From positions 1 through 32,460 of the forward strand of contig CAIWHR010000244.1 of the NCBI GenBank assembly GCA_903912485.1: a DNA stretch of 32,460 bases, written 5' to 3'. The notes under the pieces were generated by a model. That model saw nothing but the letters and a program-made list of their open reading frames with translations, ran no database searches and was not told the DNA's origin. This DNA is from an uncultured beta proteobacterium. GTDB lineage: Bacteria; Pseudomonadota; Gammaproteobacteria; Burkholderiales; Casimicrobiaceae. The position numbers were made by a program, and so were the translations under genes. Below, piece after piece: positions 8,510 through 17,178 of this stretch. Every line of letters begins with the position of its first letter. Position 1 is the stretch's first letter.

Positions 8510-11200
8510 TCACAGGCTGTGCGTCACGAACATGAAGTCGGGGTCCTCGGGATACGGCTTGACCGAGAAACCCAGGCTCTTCATCAGCTTCAGCATCGCG
8601 GGGTTCTTCGCCAGCACCAGGCCGTCGATCTCGGCGAGGCCTTTCTCGCGCGCGACGTCCATGATGCTTTCCATCAGGCGCGAGCCCAGGCCCTTGCCGC
8701 TGAAATCGTCGGCGATGACCAGCGAGAATTCGCAGCTGGACTGGTCGAGGTTGGTCACGTACCGCGACTCCCCGACGATGCGCTCGGTTTCCACGATCTC
8801 GCCGTCGGGCGCAGCGCTTCGTTCCCGGACCACGGCGACCAGCGCCATCTCGCGGTCGTAGTCGATCAGCGTGAAGCGCGCCAGCATCGTCGGCGGCAGC
8901 TCGCGCATCGACGACACGAAGCGGAAATACCGGCTCTCCGGCGAAAGGTGCTGCATCATCCCCTGCAGCATCTGCGCGTCGTTCGGATGGATGGGCCTGA
9001 TCGTGTACTGGCCGCCGCCGCGCAGCGGCCACAGCTGCTCGTGGCGCGCCGGGTACGGCAGGATCGCCAGATGGTGGTAGTTGTTCGACCGCCCGCTGAC
9101 CGCCTGCGGCGCGTTGTCGATCACGATGCGCGCGTCGACTGCCACCGCTCCGTTCTCGTCGACGATGATCGGGTTGATGTCCATCTCGCGCAGCTGGGGC
9201 AGCTCGCACACCATTTCCGAGACCCGCAGCAGCACCTGCTCAAGCGCGTCCATGTCGACCGCGCCGGCGCCGCGCCACTCGCCCAGCGTCTCGGCGACGC
9301 GCGAGCGCTCGATCAGGCGGCGCGCCAGGAACTGGTTGAGCGGCGGCAGCTCCATCGCGCGGTCGTTCAGGAGCTCGATCATCGTGCCGCCGGCGCCGAA
9401 CACGATCACCGGGCCGAACGGCTCCTCGGTGACGACGCCGATGTAGATCTCGCGCCCGCGGCGCGCGCCGGCCATCTTCTGCACGGTGATGCCGTTGATG
9501 CGCGCATCCGGGTGGTGGCGCCTGACGCGTTCCATCATGTCGCTGTAGGTGTCGCGCGCGCCGGTGCCGTTGATGATGTTGAGCGCGACGCCCTGCGCGT
9601 CGGACTTGTGGCTGATGTCGGGCGAGTCGATCTTGAGCGCCACCGGAAAGCCCAGCTGCGTGGCGATCATCATCGCCTCGTTGGCGTTGCGCGCGAGGAT
9701 GGTGTTGGTCACCGGAACGTGGAACGACGACAGCAGCGCCTTCGACTCCATTTCCGTCAGCACCTTGCGCCGCTCCGCGAGCACGCTCTCGATGACCAGC
9801 CGGGCCGCGTCGATGTCGGGCTTGGCCAGCGTCGACAGCGGCGCCGGCGTCTGCTGCAGCAGCAGCTGGTTCTGGTAGAACGAGGCGATGTTGCCGAAGG
9901 CGCCGACGGCAGCCTCCGGCGTGCGGAAAGTGGGGATCATCGCGTCGTTGAGGATGACGCGCGACGCCACCACCGCGGCGTCGCCCATCATGCAGGTCAG
10001 CAGCGGCTTGCCCATCGAGCGCTTGATCTCGACCAGTGCCCGCGCCACGGACTCGACGTCGCCGCGCGCCTTCGGCGAGTAGATGGCCAGCACGCCATCG
10101 ATCTGGCTGTCCCTGCCCGCCGCGTCGACGGCGGCCTCGTAGTGCTCCGGACTCGCGTCTTCGGACAGGTCGATCAGGTCCGACAGCGAGGCGGACACGG
10201 GGACCCGCGGCCGCAGCGCGCCGATCGATTCCGGCGACAGCTTGCCCAGCTGCAGGCCGATCTCGCTGACCCAGTCGGCCGCCAGCACGCCGGGCCCGCC
10301 GCCGTTGGTCACGATCGCCAGCCGCCTGCCGACCGGGCGGTAGCGCGACGCCAGGCACTTGGCCGCCGAGAACAGTTCGACGAACGAACGCACGCGCACC
10401 GCGCCCGCCCGGCGCAACGCGGCGTCGAACACGTCGGCGCTGCCGACGATGGTTCCGCTGTGCGTCTGCGCGGCCTCGTTGCCCGCCGGCTTGCGCCCCG
10501 ACTTGAGCACGACGACGGGCTTGGCGATGGCGGCCGAGCGCAGCGCGCTCATGAAGCGACGCGCGCTGGTGATTCCCTCGAGGTAGACGATGATGCTCTG
10601 CGTCTGCGCGTCGTGGGCGAGAAAGTCGAGTACCTGCGCGATGTCGACCGCCGTGCCGCGCCCGAGAGACACGACACAGGAGAAGCCGACGGCGTTGCCT
10701 GCCGCCCAGTCGAGCATCGACGACGTCAGCGCTCCGGACTGCGAGAGCAGCGCGAGGGGGCCCGCCTTCGCCAGCGGCCCGATGGCGCCGGCGTTGAGCT
10801 GCAGCTGCGGGCGCTGGAAGCCGAGGCAGTTCGGACCGAGCAGGTTGATGCCCTCGCGGCGCGCGATGCGCTTCAGCTCGGTCGTCTGCGCCGGACCGAT
10901 GCCGTTGGAGACCACCAGCGCCGAGCGGCACGCCATGCGCCCCGCAAGCTCGAGCGCCGCCGCGACGTCGCCGGGCGGCAGCGCGATGATGGCCAGGTCG
11001 GCGCGCGACTGCGCCAGGTCGGCCAGCGTGCCGCTGGCGTGAAGGTCCAGGAAGTGAAGCGTGCCGGTGTAGCGCTGCGCGCGCAGCGCGGCGTGGACCG
11101 CGCTCGCTTGCGGAGTCCGGCTTTCGGCGTCGTCGGCGGGGCCGGCGAAGACCACGACCGACTCGGGCGCCAGCAGGGAGGTGAGGTAGTGTTTTTCCAT
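8510..11200 (-). CDS. NDP-forming acyl-CoA synthetase-like / GNAT protein acyltransferase fusion (Pat-type)
   Basis: An 896-aa protein with the architecture of protein lysine acetyltransferase Pat/PatZ. Known family members acetylate metabolic enzymes such as acetyl-CoA synthetase. Residues about 1-460 are a CoA-binding and succinyl-CoA-synthetase-like region (NCLGFQRP, LLSQSGALTSSM). Residues about 480-715 are an ATP-grasp-like domain (LGFPVALKIDSPDISHKSD). A GNAT domain fills 732-896, with the acetyl-CoA loop DDFSGKGLGSRLM and the probable general-base glutamate in SCEFSLV. His247 in THSGTIVGSADV sits where NDP-forming acetyl-CoA synthetases have their phosphorylated histidine, so residual synthetase chemistry cannot be excluded. 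The start is ATG 11200 with a weak ribosome-binding site. Its regulatory role is inferred from the family. The link to the downstream efflux genes rests on spacing only. Confidence 0.9.
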   Translation of the reverse strand: MEKHYLTSLLAPESVVVFAGPADDAESRTPQASAVHAALRAQRYTGTLHFLDLHASGTLADLAQSRADLAIIALPPGDVAAALELAGRMACRSALVVSNGIGPAQTTELKRIARREGINLLGPNCLGFQRPQLQLNAGAIGPLAKAGPLALLSQSGALTSSMLDWAAGNAVGFSCVVSLGRGTAVDIAQVLDFLAHDAQTQSIIVYLEGITSARRFMSALRSAAIAKPVVVLKSGRKPAGNEAAQTHSGTIVGSADVFDAALRRAGAVRVRSFVELFSAAKCLASRYRPVGRRLAIVTNGGGPGVLAADWVSEIGLQLGKLSPESIGALRPRVPVSASLSDLIDLSEDASPEHYEAAVDAAGRDSQIDGVLAIYSPKARGDVESVARALVEIKRSMGKPLLTCMMGDAAVVASRVILNDAMIPTFRTPEAAVGAFGNIASFYQNQLLLQQTPAPLSTLAKPDIDAARLVIESVLAERRKVLTEMESKALLSSFHVPVTNTILARNANEAMMIATQLGFPVALKIDSPDISHKSDAQGVALNIINGTGARDTYSDMMERVRRHHPDARINGITVQKMAGARRGREIYIGVVTEEPFGPVIVFGAGGTMIELLNDRAMELPPLNQFLARRLIERSRVAETLGEWRGAGAVDMDALEQVLLRVSEMVCELPQLREMDINPIIVDENGAVAVDARIVIDNAPQAVSGRSNNYHHLAILPYPARHEQLWPLRGGGQYTIRPIHPNDAQMLQGMMQHLSPESRYFRFVSSMRELPPTMLARFTLIDYDREMALVAVVRERSAAPDGEIVETERIVGESRYVTNLDQSSCEFSLVIADDFSGKGLGSRLMESIMDVAREKGLAEIDGLVLAKNPAMLKLMKSLGFSVKPYPEDPDFMFVTHSL

Positions 11201-11409
11201 GATCCGGGTCGATGGGGCGCCCCCGCCTGCGCGGCGGCGCGGCGGGGCAAGGGTTGCCCGCAGTCTAGATCGGTTGCCGCAGGCCCGTCATGACCGAGGG
11301 CAAACATTGAGCGAGCCCGTCGTGGGACCGCGGAGGACGGCGGCGACGCGCTGCCGCGCGCCCGGTATGATGCAGGACGGTCGCCGCTGCCGGCGCCGGC
11401 CGCTCTTTC
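11201..11409. other. Divergent intergenic region
   Basis: This 209-base gap must hold the promoters of the acyltransferase gene (minus) and the methyltransferase gene (plus). A TATGAT hexamer at 11366-11371 could be a -10 element for the methyltransferase, but no matching -35 sits 16-18 bases upstream. No repeats or strong hairpins were seen. Confidence 0.3.
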
Positions 11410-12585
11410 ATGGCCCGAATCAGACTCGAGATCGCCGAGCAGGTCGTTCACTGGACCGAGGGCGGTGCGCCGCGCTCCGCGCGCTGGCGCTCGGAGCGCG
11501 CGGCGCCACCCCCCCGTCAGGTCGTCGTCGCCGGTGACCAGCTGACGGCCGACGAAGCTTACGGCCTCGCCTGCCAGGGCACCGGGCTGCTGTGGCGCGG
11601 CGATTTCCAGAACGCGCGCCAGCTGCTCAATGCGCTGGCGAGCCGCGCCGACCGCCATTCGCGCAAGCCGAAGGCCGCAACCGCCGCCCCCGCGCCGCTG
11701 TCGCCCGCCGAAGTCTTCAACCTCCATCGCCAGGCGCGGGCGCAGCGTGCGCGCACGCTGGGCATGCTGCTGCTGCAGTTCGACGCGGACTACGGCCTGA
11801 CGCTGCGGCGCGCGCCCGACTTCCGGCAGGCCTGCGCGGAAGCCTGGGGCCCCGGAGGAGCCTCGTCGGTCGCCTCGCTTCGCGAACTGCTGGGCGTGGT
11901 CGGTGCGCACGAGTGGCGAGTGAACGGCATCGCCATTCCCGAGGCCGGCGGGCGGATCCATCCGCACTACGGAGTGTTCGCGCCGGTCCGCCGCGAGTAC
12001 GTCGATCTGGTCGCCGGCGCGGCTCTGCCCGCCGCGTGTTCGTCGTCCAGCCTCGCCTTCGACGTCGGCACCGGGACGGGCGTGCTGGCCGCGGTGCTCG
12101 CGCGGCGCGGCATCGGGCGTGTGGTCGCCACCGACCAGGACGCCCGCGCGCTGGCCTGCGCCCGCGAGAACCTCAAGCGCCTCGGTTTGACGGAGCGGGT
12201 GGACGTCGTGCAGGCGGACCTGTTTCCGGCGGGGCGCGCAGCGCTCGTCGTATGCAATCCGCCCTGGGTCCCCGCGCGGCCCAGTTCTCCCATCGAACTC
12301 GGAATCTACGACCCCGGGAGCCGGATGCTGCGCGGATTCCTCGGGGCTTTGCCCGCCCACCTGGAGCCCGGCGGCGAGGGATGGCTGATCCTTTCGGACC
12401 TCGCCGAGCACCTCGGCCTGCGGTCGCGATCGGAACTGCTCGCTGCGTTCGATGCGTCGGGGCTGGTGGTCACGGGTCGAGCCGACGCGCGGCCGGTGCA
12501 TCCCCGCGCATCGGACGCAGCCGACCCGCTGCACGCAGCGCGCGCCGCCGAGGTCACGTCGCTCTGGCGCCTCGCCGTGCGCTGA
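11410..12585 (+). CDS. Class I SAM-dependent methyltransferase, PrmC/HemK-like
   Basis: A 391-aa protein. The C-terminal half is a Rossmann-fold methyltransferase: motif I is DVGTGTG at 218-224, an acidic ribose-binding residue follows in ATDQDARAL, and the NPPW motif is at 283-286. NPPY/W motifs mark enzymes that methylate planar nitrogens such as the Gln of release factors or ribosomal proteins, or bases in nucleic acid. The N-terminal 200 residues carry ADEAYGLACQGTGLLWRGDFQNARQ and a Lys/Pro/Ala-rich linker at about 82-98. They differ from the short helical domain of PrmC, so the substrate is uncertain. The start is ATG 11410 with no strong ribosome-binding site. The gene stands alone, convergent with the phosphoesterase gene. 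Confidence 0.85.
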   Translation: MARIRLEIAEQVVHWTEGGAPRSARWRSERAAPPPRQVVVAGDQLTADEAYGLACQGTGLLWRGDFQNARQLLNALASRADRHSRKPKAATAAPAPLSPAEVFNLHRQARAQRARTLGMLLLQFDADYGLTLRRAPDFRQACAEAWGPGGASSVASLRELLGVVGAHEWRVNGIAIPEAGGRIHPHYGVFAPVRREYVDLVAGAALPAACSSSSLAFDVGTGTGVLAAVLARRGIGRVVATDQDARALACARENLKRLGLTERVDVVQADLFPAGRAALVVCNPPWVPARPSSPIELGIYDPGSRMLRGFLGALPAHLEPGGEGWLILSDLAEHLGLRSRSELLAAFDASGLVVTGRADARPVHPRASDAADPLHAARAAEVTSLWRLAVR

Positions 12586-12605
12586 TCCGGACTCAGGCCT
12601 GCGGC

Positions 12606-12631
12606 GGCGCGGCGGGTGCCCCCGCCGCGCC
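12606..12631. terminator. Perfect GC hairpin between convergent genes
   Basis: GGCGCGGCGGG (12606-12616) pairs perfectly with CCCGCCGCGCC (12621-12631) around a TGCC loop. It sits between the stops of the methyltransferase (12585) and the phosphoesterase (12637), so it probably ends both transcripts. There is no T-run. Confidence 0.55.
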
Positions 12632-12636
12632 GGGCT

Positions 12637-15135
12637 TCACGGCTGGAGCACGCCGCGCCGGCCGCCGAAGTCGAACATGTTCCGCAGGTCGCCGACCGCC
12701 GGGCTGTTGGTCGGGAAATACGGAGCCTGCCGCGAGGCGATCGGATTCGGCAGGTTGTCGCGGCTGCGCGACGAAAGCGGCGGCAGCTGCCAGTTCCACT
12801 CGATGAACTTCAGGATCGAGGCGTGATCGCCGTAGGTGTGGTCGACGTAGCCGCGCTTGGCCCAGGGCGAGACCGCGATCAGCACGGTGCGTGGGCCGTC
12901 GCCGAAGAAATCGATCGGCTGGATGTACCCCGAGTCGTACAGGCCGCCGGCTTCGTCGAAGGTGACCAGGATCGCCGTGTCGCTCCACAGCCGGGGGTCG
13001 GCCCGCACGGTGTCGACCACCTTGCGCACGAAAGCCTCGAACAGCGCCGGCGTCGACGAGCCCGGATGACCGTCGAGCAGCGTGTCCGGCTTGACGAACG
13101 AGACCGCCGGCAGCGCGCCCTCTTCGACGTCGGCGTAGAACTGCTCCAGGTCGACCAGGTTCTGGCGCAGCGACGTGGTCATGATCGAGAACGAGTACTG
13201 GAAGCCGTTGCAGATCGCGCAGTAGAGGACGTCCTCCGGATCGGCCTTGTTGGCCACCGCCATGCCGCCGCCGTAGAACGCCCAGGGAATCTGCCGCGCC
13301 GAGAGCGCGTCGCCGATGTTGCGTATCGTCTGCGGACCGGTCGAGTACCCGGGTCCGGCCTTGAACGCGTTCTTGTCCGCGGCGCTGATCACCGCTCCGT
13401 CGGTGTTGTAGTTGGGGTAGTTGTTGTTGACGAGGTACCAGGTGTCGGGTGCGCAGTTGCCGCCCCGGAACGGCGCGTAGGGCAGCGCGTGCAGGTAGTT
13501 CATGATCGGCGCGACGCCGGGCTGCTTCGCGTCGGAACAGTTGACGAAGCCGACGCCGGCGCTGCCGGCATCCTCGGGGGCGAAGCCGTCGTGGCTGTAG
13601 AAGTTGTTGGTGCCCGGAATGGGATTCGGATTTTCGACCAGCCCGGCCGGCGGCGCGACCGGCTTGCCGCTGGCGTCGGTGTAGTAATAGAGGTCGCCGG
13701 TCACCATGAACTGCGAATTCGGTCCGGTGCCGCCCATCACCGCCTGATGGTAGTTGTCGCTGATCGTGTAGCGACGCGCGAGTTCCTGGAAGTACGGGAA
13801 ATCGCCCAGCGCCATGTTGTAGTAGCCCATGGCGACGCCGCCCTGGTAGGTGTCCAGCGGGACGCCGGGCTTCTGCAGCGGGACGCCCCAGCCGACGGTG
13901 GTCCCGACCCAGGTGTAGAGGTCGTTCCTGCAGCCGCTCGGATTGTCGAACGCGATGTGCGCGACCGAGCAGTCGGACTGCTGCCACATCTGGAAGAAGC
14001 GGTGCGCGGGGTCGCCGGTGTTGTTCGCGTACTCGGTCGGCGTGATCACCGCGGCGAGGAAAGGCGTGCCGCAGTTGTTCAACTCGGACGCGTCGACGAG
14101 CGAATACGGGCCGTTGGGCAGGTTCGACGGGTAGCGGCAGTCGGGCACGGGCATCTGGCCGAGCGCGGCCAGGTAGAACGGCTGGCCGGTGCCGGGGGTG
14201 GTGAGCAGCGCCTGCGAAGCGCGGTCGAGCCCCACGTCGTTGCACAGCGGATCGCTGGCGTAGAAGATCGACGTCAGCGTGCACGGCCCGACCGCCAGCC
14301 CGCCGAGCGTGGTGCTCGGCTGCGGCAGCTTGGCGAACGGTCCGGTCTTGACCGGGCTCAGTTCGTACGTCGTCGTGCTGGTCGCCTGCTGCTGCGCCGC
14401 GCGCGAGAACTTCGGCCCCGGGCTGCCGTCCTTGCGCACGATCCCCTTCGACAGCAGGTTCCAGACCTTCTGGCTCGGGTCGGGCGGCGTGTAGGTGGCG
14501 AAGACGTTGTCGAAGCTGCGATTCTCGCCGACGACGACGATCAGGTGCTTGATCGGCGAGCGGGCGGCGGGCGCGGGACCGGGGCTGCCGGGGCTGTTGT
14601 CGGTGACCAGGAACCCCCAGACCTCGGTGTAGTCCCCGTTTCTGGGCGGGCACTCGGGCACGTTGTCCGGGCAATAGACCCACTGGTCGTCGCTGTGCGT
14701 TGCCGGCCCGATGACGTTGCCGCCGTACTCCGGACAGATCGCCTGCGAGACGATGCCGTAGAACACGATGTTGAGGCACTCGAGCTTGTTGCTGCTGTTG
14801 TATTGCCGGATGTCGAAGTGGTTGGCGGGGTTCGCCTGATCGGCGTATCCGATGTTGTGCTTGTCGGAGAAGCAGGCGCCGTGGCCGATCCGGTCGGCGA
14901 AGGTCCAGCCGACCGAGATCGTCGTGTTGCCGTTGGCCGGAACGGTGAAGCTGTCGGGCGACCACGAGACGCATTCCTGTGAATCGCGGACGAAGGTGAC
15001 CGCTGCGCCCGTCGCGTTCGCGACGGTGATCTGCTGGTCGACCGTCTCGCCGCCGAACAGGTTGATTTCGGCCCGCGCCTGACCGCCCGTCAACGCGGCA
15101 ACGACGGCCAACACGACAATCCCTATCGCTCTCAT
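12637..15135 (-). CDS. Exported phosphoesterase (phospholipase C / acid phosphatase family) with an extra N-terminal domain
   Basis: An exported enzyme of 832 aa predicted to cleave phosphate esters, perhaps phospholipid head groups. The start is ATG 15135, chosen because a GGGGAGGTGGGG ribosome-binding site lies just upstream and a signal peptide follows (MRAIGIVVLAVVAALTGGQARA). The frame stays open further upstream without support. The catalytic domain begins at about 195 with LIVVVGENRSFDN, the family signature that holds a metal-binding Asn/Glu. It ends with VTFDEAGG and VSPWAKRGYVDHTYGDHASILKFIEWNW, also typical of the family. Residues 23-185 form an additional region with six cysteines (55, 88, 120, 134, 155, 162), which I do not recognise. 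It may be a disulfide-bonded binding domain. No secretion partner gene is adjacent. The head-group specificity is unknown. Confidence 0.88.
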   Translation of the reverse strand: MRAIGIVVLAVVAALTGGQARAEINLFGGETVDQQITVANATGAAVTFVRDSQECVSWSPDSFTVPANGNTTISVGWTFADRIGHGACFSDKHNIGYADQANPANHFDIRQYNSSNKLECLNIVFYGIVSQAICPEYGGNVIGPATHSDDQWVYCPDNVPECPPRNGDYTEVWGFLVTDNSPGSPGPAPAARSPIKHLIVVVGENRSFDNVFATYTPPDPSQKVWNLLSKGIVRKDGSPGPKFSRAAQQQATSTTTYELSPVKTGPFAKLPQPSTTLGGLAVGPCTLTSIFYASDPLCNDVGLDRASQALLTTPGTGQPFYLAALGQMPVPDCRYPSNLPNGPYSLVDASELNNCGTPFLAAVITPTEYANNTGDPAHRFFQMWQQSDCSVAHIAFDNPSGCRNDLYTWVGTTVGWGVPLQKPGVPLDTYQGGVAMGYYNMALGDFPYFQELARRYTISDNYHQAVMGGTGPNSQFMVTGDLYYYTDASGKPVAPPAGLVENPNPIPGTNNFYSHDGFAPEDAGSAGVGFVNCSDAKQPGVAPIMNYLHALPYAPFRGGNCAPDTWYLVNNNYPNYNTDGAVISAADKNAFKAGPGYSTGPQTIRNIGDALSARQIPWAFYGGGMAVANKADPEDVLYCAICNGFQYSFSIMTTSLRQNLVDLEQFYADVEEGALPAVSFVKPDTLLDGHPGSSTPALFEAFVRKVVDTVRADPRLWSDTAILVTFDEAGGLYDSGYIQPIDFFGDGPRTVLIAVSPWAKRGYVDHTYGDHASILKFIEWNWQLPPLSSRSRDNLPNPIASRQAPYFPTNSPAVGDLRNMFDFGGRRGVLQP

Positions 15136-15200
15136 GCTTCCCCACCTCCCCAGGTCCAAGGAAGAGAGGCGGCCGCCTCCCCCGAACACGTGCGGCGACC

Positions 15201-15229
15201 AATATAGCGGGAACCGCGATGCCAATCAA
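15201..15229 (-). promoter_or_regulatory. Predicted sigma70 promoter of the phosphoesterase gene
   Basis: On the minus strand, TTGATT (15229-15224) and TATATT (15206-15201) are separated by 17 bases. Transcription would begin near 15194, about 60 bases before the start codon at 15135. Confidence 0.6.
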
Positions 15230-15293
15230 CAAGACTCATTCGCCATTGGGCGCCGGTCGGTGCCGCGGCGCGACGCGGACGACTTCGCGCGGC

Positions 15294-15322
15294 TTGCCAG
15301 ACTGCCGTCGCTGCACTAAGAT
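15294..15322 (+). promoter_or_regulatory. Predicted sigma70 promoter of the TetR/ABC exporter operon
   Basis: TTGCCA (15294-15299) and TAAGAT (15317-15322) are separated by exactly 17 bases. Transcription should begin near 15329, inside the palindrome at 15324-15343, so a bound repressor would block it. Confidence 0.65.
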
Positions 15323-15323
15323 A

Positions 15324-15343
15324 GTATGTAGTTACTTACATAC
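15324..15343. promoter_or_regulatory. Palindromic operator, probably for the adjacent TetR protein
   Basis: GTATGTA (15324-15330) and TACATAC (15337-15343) are perfect inverted arms around a 6-base centre. The site starts one base after the -10 hexamer and is 18 bases upstream of the TetR start codon. The TACATAC half-site resembles published operators of AcrR/TtgR-type TetR repressors. It is AT-rich against a GC-rich background. Autorepression is inferred. Confidence 0.65.
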
Positions 15344-15361
15344 GAGAGACGCTGCGCAACC

Positions 15362-15997
15362 ATGGATGCCCCGAACCCCGGCCGCCCGAAGCCCCGCCAC
15401 CGCCTGACCGGCGACGAGAGGCAGCGCGAGATCGTCGCCGCCGTCCTTGCCCTCGCCCGCGAGCGCGGCCCGGAGGCGATCACGACGCAGGCGATCGCCG
15501 ACCGGATCGGCGTCACGCAGGGCGCTCTCTTCCGGCACTTTCCCGACAAGGAGGCGATCTGGCTGGCCGTGTTTTCCTGGGTGCGCGAAGCGCTGGGCGG
15601 CGTGTTCGCGTCGGCGGTCGAGAAGGCCGACTCCCCGCTGGCCAAGCTCGAAGCTGCGTTCCATGCGCACGTGGCCTTCGCCGCGGCCAACCCCGGCGTT
15701 CCCCGCATCATGTTCCACGAACTGCAGTACCCGGGCGACACGCCGGTGCGGGCGGAAGTGCGGGCGATGGTGGTGGCGTACCGCCAGCGACTGGCCCGGC
15801 TCTTTGCGCAGGCCAGCGCAGCCGGCGAGCTTTCCGCGGACCTCGACCCGGCGCTGGCGCCGGTGCTGTTCCTCGGGGCCATTCAGGGTCTGGTCATGCA
15901 GTCGGCGCTGGTCGGCGACGAGGCGGGCATGGCGGGGCGGGCGCGGCAGCTGTTTCCGCTGCTGCTGCACGGATACCAGGGAAGGGGGCAGCGATGA
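15362..15997 (+). CDS. TetR-family repressor of the downstream ABC exporter operon
   Basis: A 211-aa regulator. The N-terminal helix-turn-helix lies at about 18-64: TTQAIADRIGVTQGALFRHFPDKEAIW is typical of the family. The C-terminal two thirds are a helical ligand-binding and dimer domain. It probably represses its own operon and releases DNA when an exported compound binds. It is first in an operon of four: its TGA (15995-15997) overlaps the ATG of the adaptor gene by four bases, which suggests coupled translation. A sigma70 promoter and a palindrome lie directly upstream. The ATG at 15362 gives the usual family length. The ligand cannot be deduced. Confidence 0.9.
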   Translation: MDAPNPGRPKPRHRLTGDERQREIVAAVLALARERGPEAITTQAIADRIGVTQGALFRHFPDKEAIWLAVFSWVREALGGVFASAVEKADSPLAKLEAAFHAHVAFAAANPGVPRIMFHELQYPGDTPVRAEVRAMVVAYRQRLARLFAQASAAGELSADLDPALAPVLFLGAIQGLVMQSALVGDEAGMAGRARQLFPLLLHGYQGRGQR

Positions 15998-17178
15998 ACC
16001 TGCGCCCCGGCCGCAGGGCGGCGCTGATCGCGGCGGGCGCAGGCGGCGCGCTTGCGCTCGGCTGGCTGGTGACGAGCCAGGGGCCGCTCGCGCCGGCGAA
16101 GGTCACGGTCGCGACGGTCGAGCAGCGAACGCTGCAGGCCGGCAGCTTCGGCATCGGCACGGTCGAAGCGCGGCGCAGCTACGCGCTCGGCCCGACGAGC
16201 GCGAGTCGCGTGACGCGGGTGCTGGTCGACCAGGGCGACGCGGTCAAGGCGGGACAGCTGCTCGCCGAACTCGATCCGGTCGATCTGGAGGATCGCGTCG
16301 CCAGCGGCCGGTTGGCGGCGGAGCGTGCAGCGGGCACGATCCGCGCGGCGGAAGCGCAGCTGGCCGAGGCGCGGAGCCGCGCGCAGGTTGCCGTTTCGGC
16401 CGCCCGCCGCTCGACCGAGCTGCGCGCGCAAGGGTTCGTGAGCCAGGAAGCGGTGGACACCCGGGGACACGAGGCGAATGCCGCGAAGGCGGCCGTCGAT
16501 GCCGCAGCCGCACAGCTGGCGGTCGCGCAGCGCGACCGCGACCGCGCGCTGGCCGACGTGGCGGGGGTCGGCAAGCTGCGCGCGCAGGCGCGGCTCGCAA
16601 GTCCGGTCGACGGCGTGATCAGCGCGCGGCTGGTCGAGCCCGGAACCACGCTGGTGGCCGGGCAGGCGGTGCTTCAGATCATCGACCCGGCAAGCCTGTG
16701 GATCAGGGCGCGCATCAACCAGCGCCAGGCCGGCGCCGTGCGCGTGGGTCAGTCCGCGGAAATCGTGCTGCGCTCCGATCCCGAAAGGGTCCATCCGGGC
16801 AAGGTCGAGCGCATCGACTGGGTGAGCGACACGGTGACCGAGGAGCGCATCGTCAACGTCGGCTTTGCCGAGCGGCCCGCCGGGGTACCCGTGGGCGAAC
16901 TGGTCGAAGTGACGATTCGCACCGCAGACCTCGCCAATGTCCGTTCGGTGCCGACGGCGGCGGTGAAGCGCGTCGACCGGCAGGACGGCATCTGGCGGAT
17001 CACCGGCGGACGGGTCGCATTCCGGCCGGTGAAGGTGGGGATCACCACCCTCGACGGGCGCAGCCAGATCGTCGACGGTCTCGACGTCGGCGACGAGGTC
17101 GTCGTCCACAGCGAGCGGGCGCTGCAGACCGACGGCAAGGTCCGGGTCGTCGCGGCCATCGTCCGCTCCGCGCCGTGA
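15994..17178 (+). CDS. HlyD/MacA/DevB-like periplasmic adaptor of an ABC exporter
   Basis: A 394-aa membrane fusion protein. An N-terminal hydrophobic anchor (about 10-27) is followed by a lipoyl half-domain (VLVDQGDAVKAGQLLAELDPVDLEDR). A long Ala/Arg/Glu-rich coiled-coil hairpin spans about 100-195. The second lipoyl half (LASPVDGVISARLVEPGTTLVAGQ) and a beta-barrel follow. It should bridge the inner-membrane ABC permease encoded next to an outer-membrane channel. The ATG at 15994 has a strong purine-rich ribosome-binding site (GGAAGGGGG) and overlaps the TetR stop. Its own stop overlaps the GTG of the permease gene in the same way. The gene order adaptor, permease, ATPase matches DevBCA-type exporters. 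Confidence 0.9.
   Translation: MNLRPGRRAALIAAGAGGALALGWLVTSQGPLAPAKVTVATVEQRTLQAGSFGIGTVEARRSYALGPTSASRVTRVLVDQGDAVKAGQLLAELDPVDLEDRVASGRLAAERAAGTIRAAEAQLAEARSRAQVAVSAARRSTELRAQGFVSQEAVDTRGHEANAAKAAVDAAAAQLAVAQRDRDRALADVAGVGKLRAQARLASPVDGVISARLVEPGTTLVAGQAVLQIIDPASLWIRARINQRQAGAVRVGQSAEIVLRSDPERVHPGKVERIDWVSDTVTEERIVNVGFAERPAGVPVGELVEVTIRTADLANVRSVPTAAVKRVDRQDGIWRITGGRVAFRPVKVGITTLDGRSQIVDGLDVGDEVVVHSERALQTDGKVRVVAAIVRSAP

Noticed and set aside
15447-17174. N-terminal extension that would fuse a 576-residue region to the ABC permease
   Set aside because: The extension is the shifted frame of the TetR and adaptor genes and has no domain. The permease begins at GTG 17175, which overlaps the adaptor stop.
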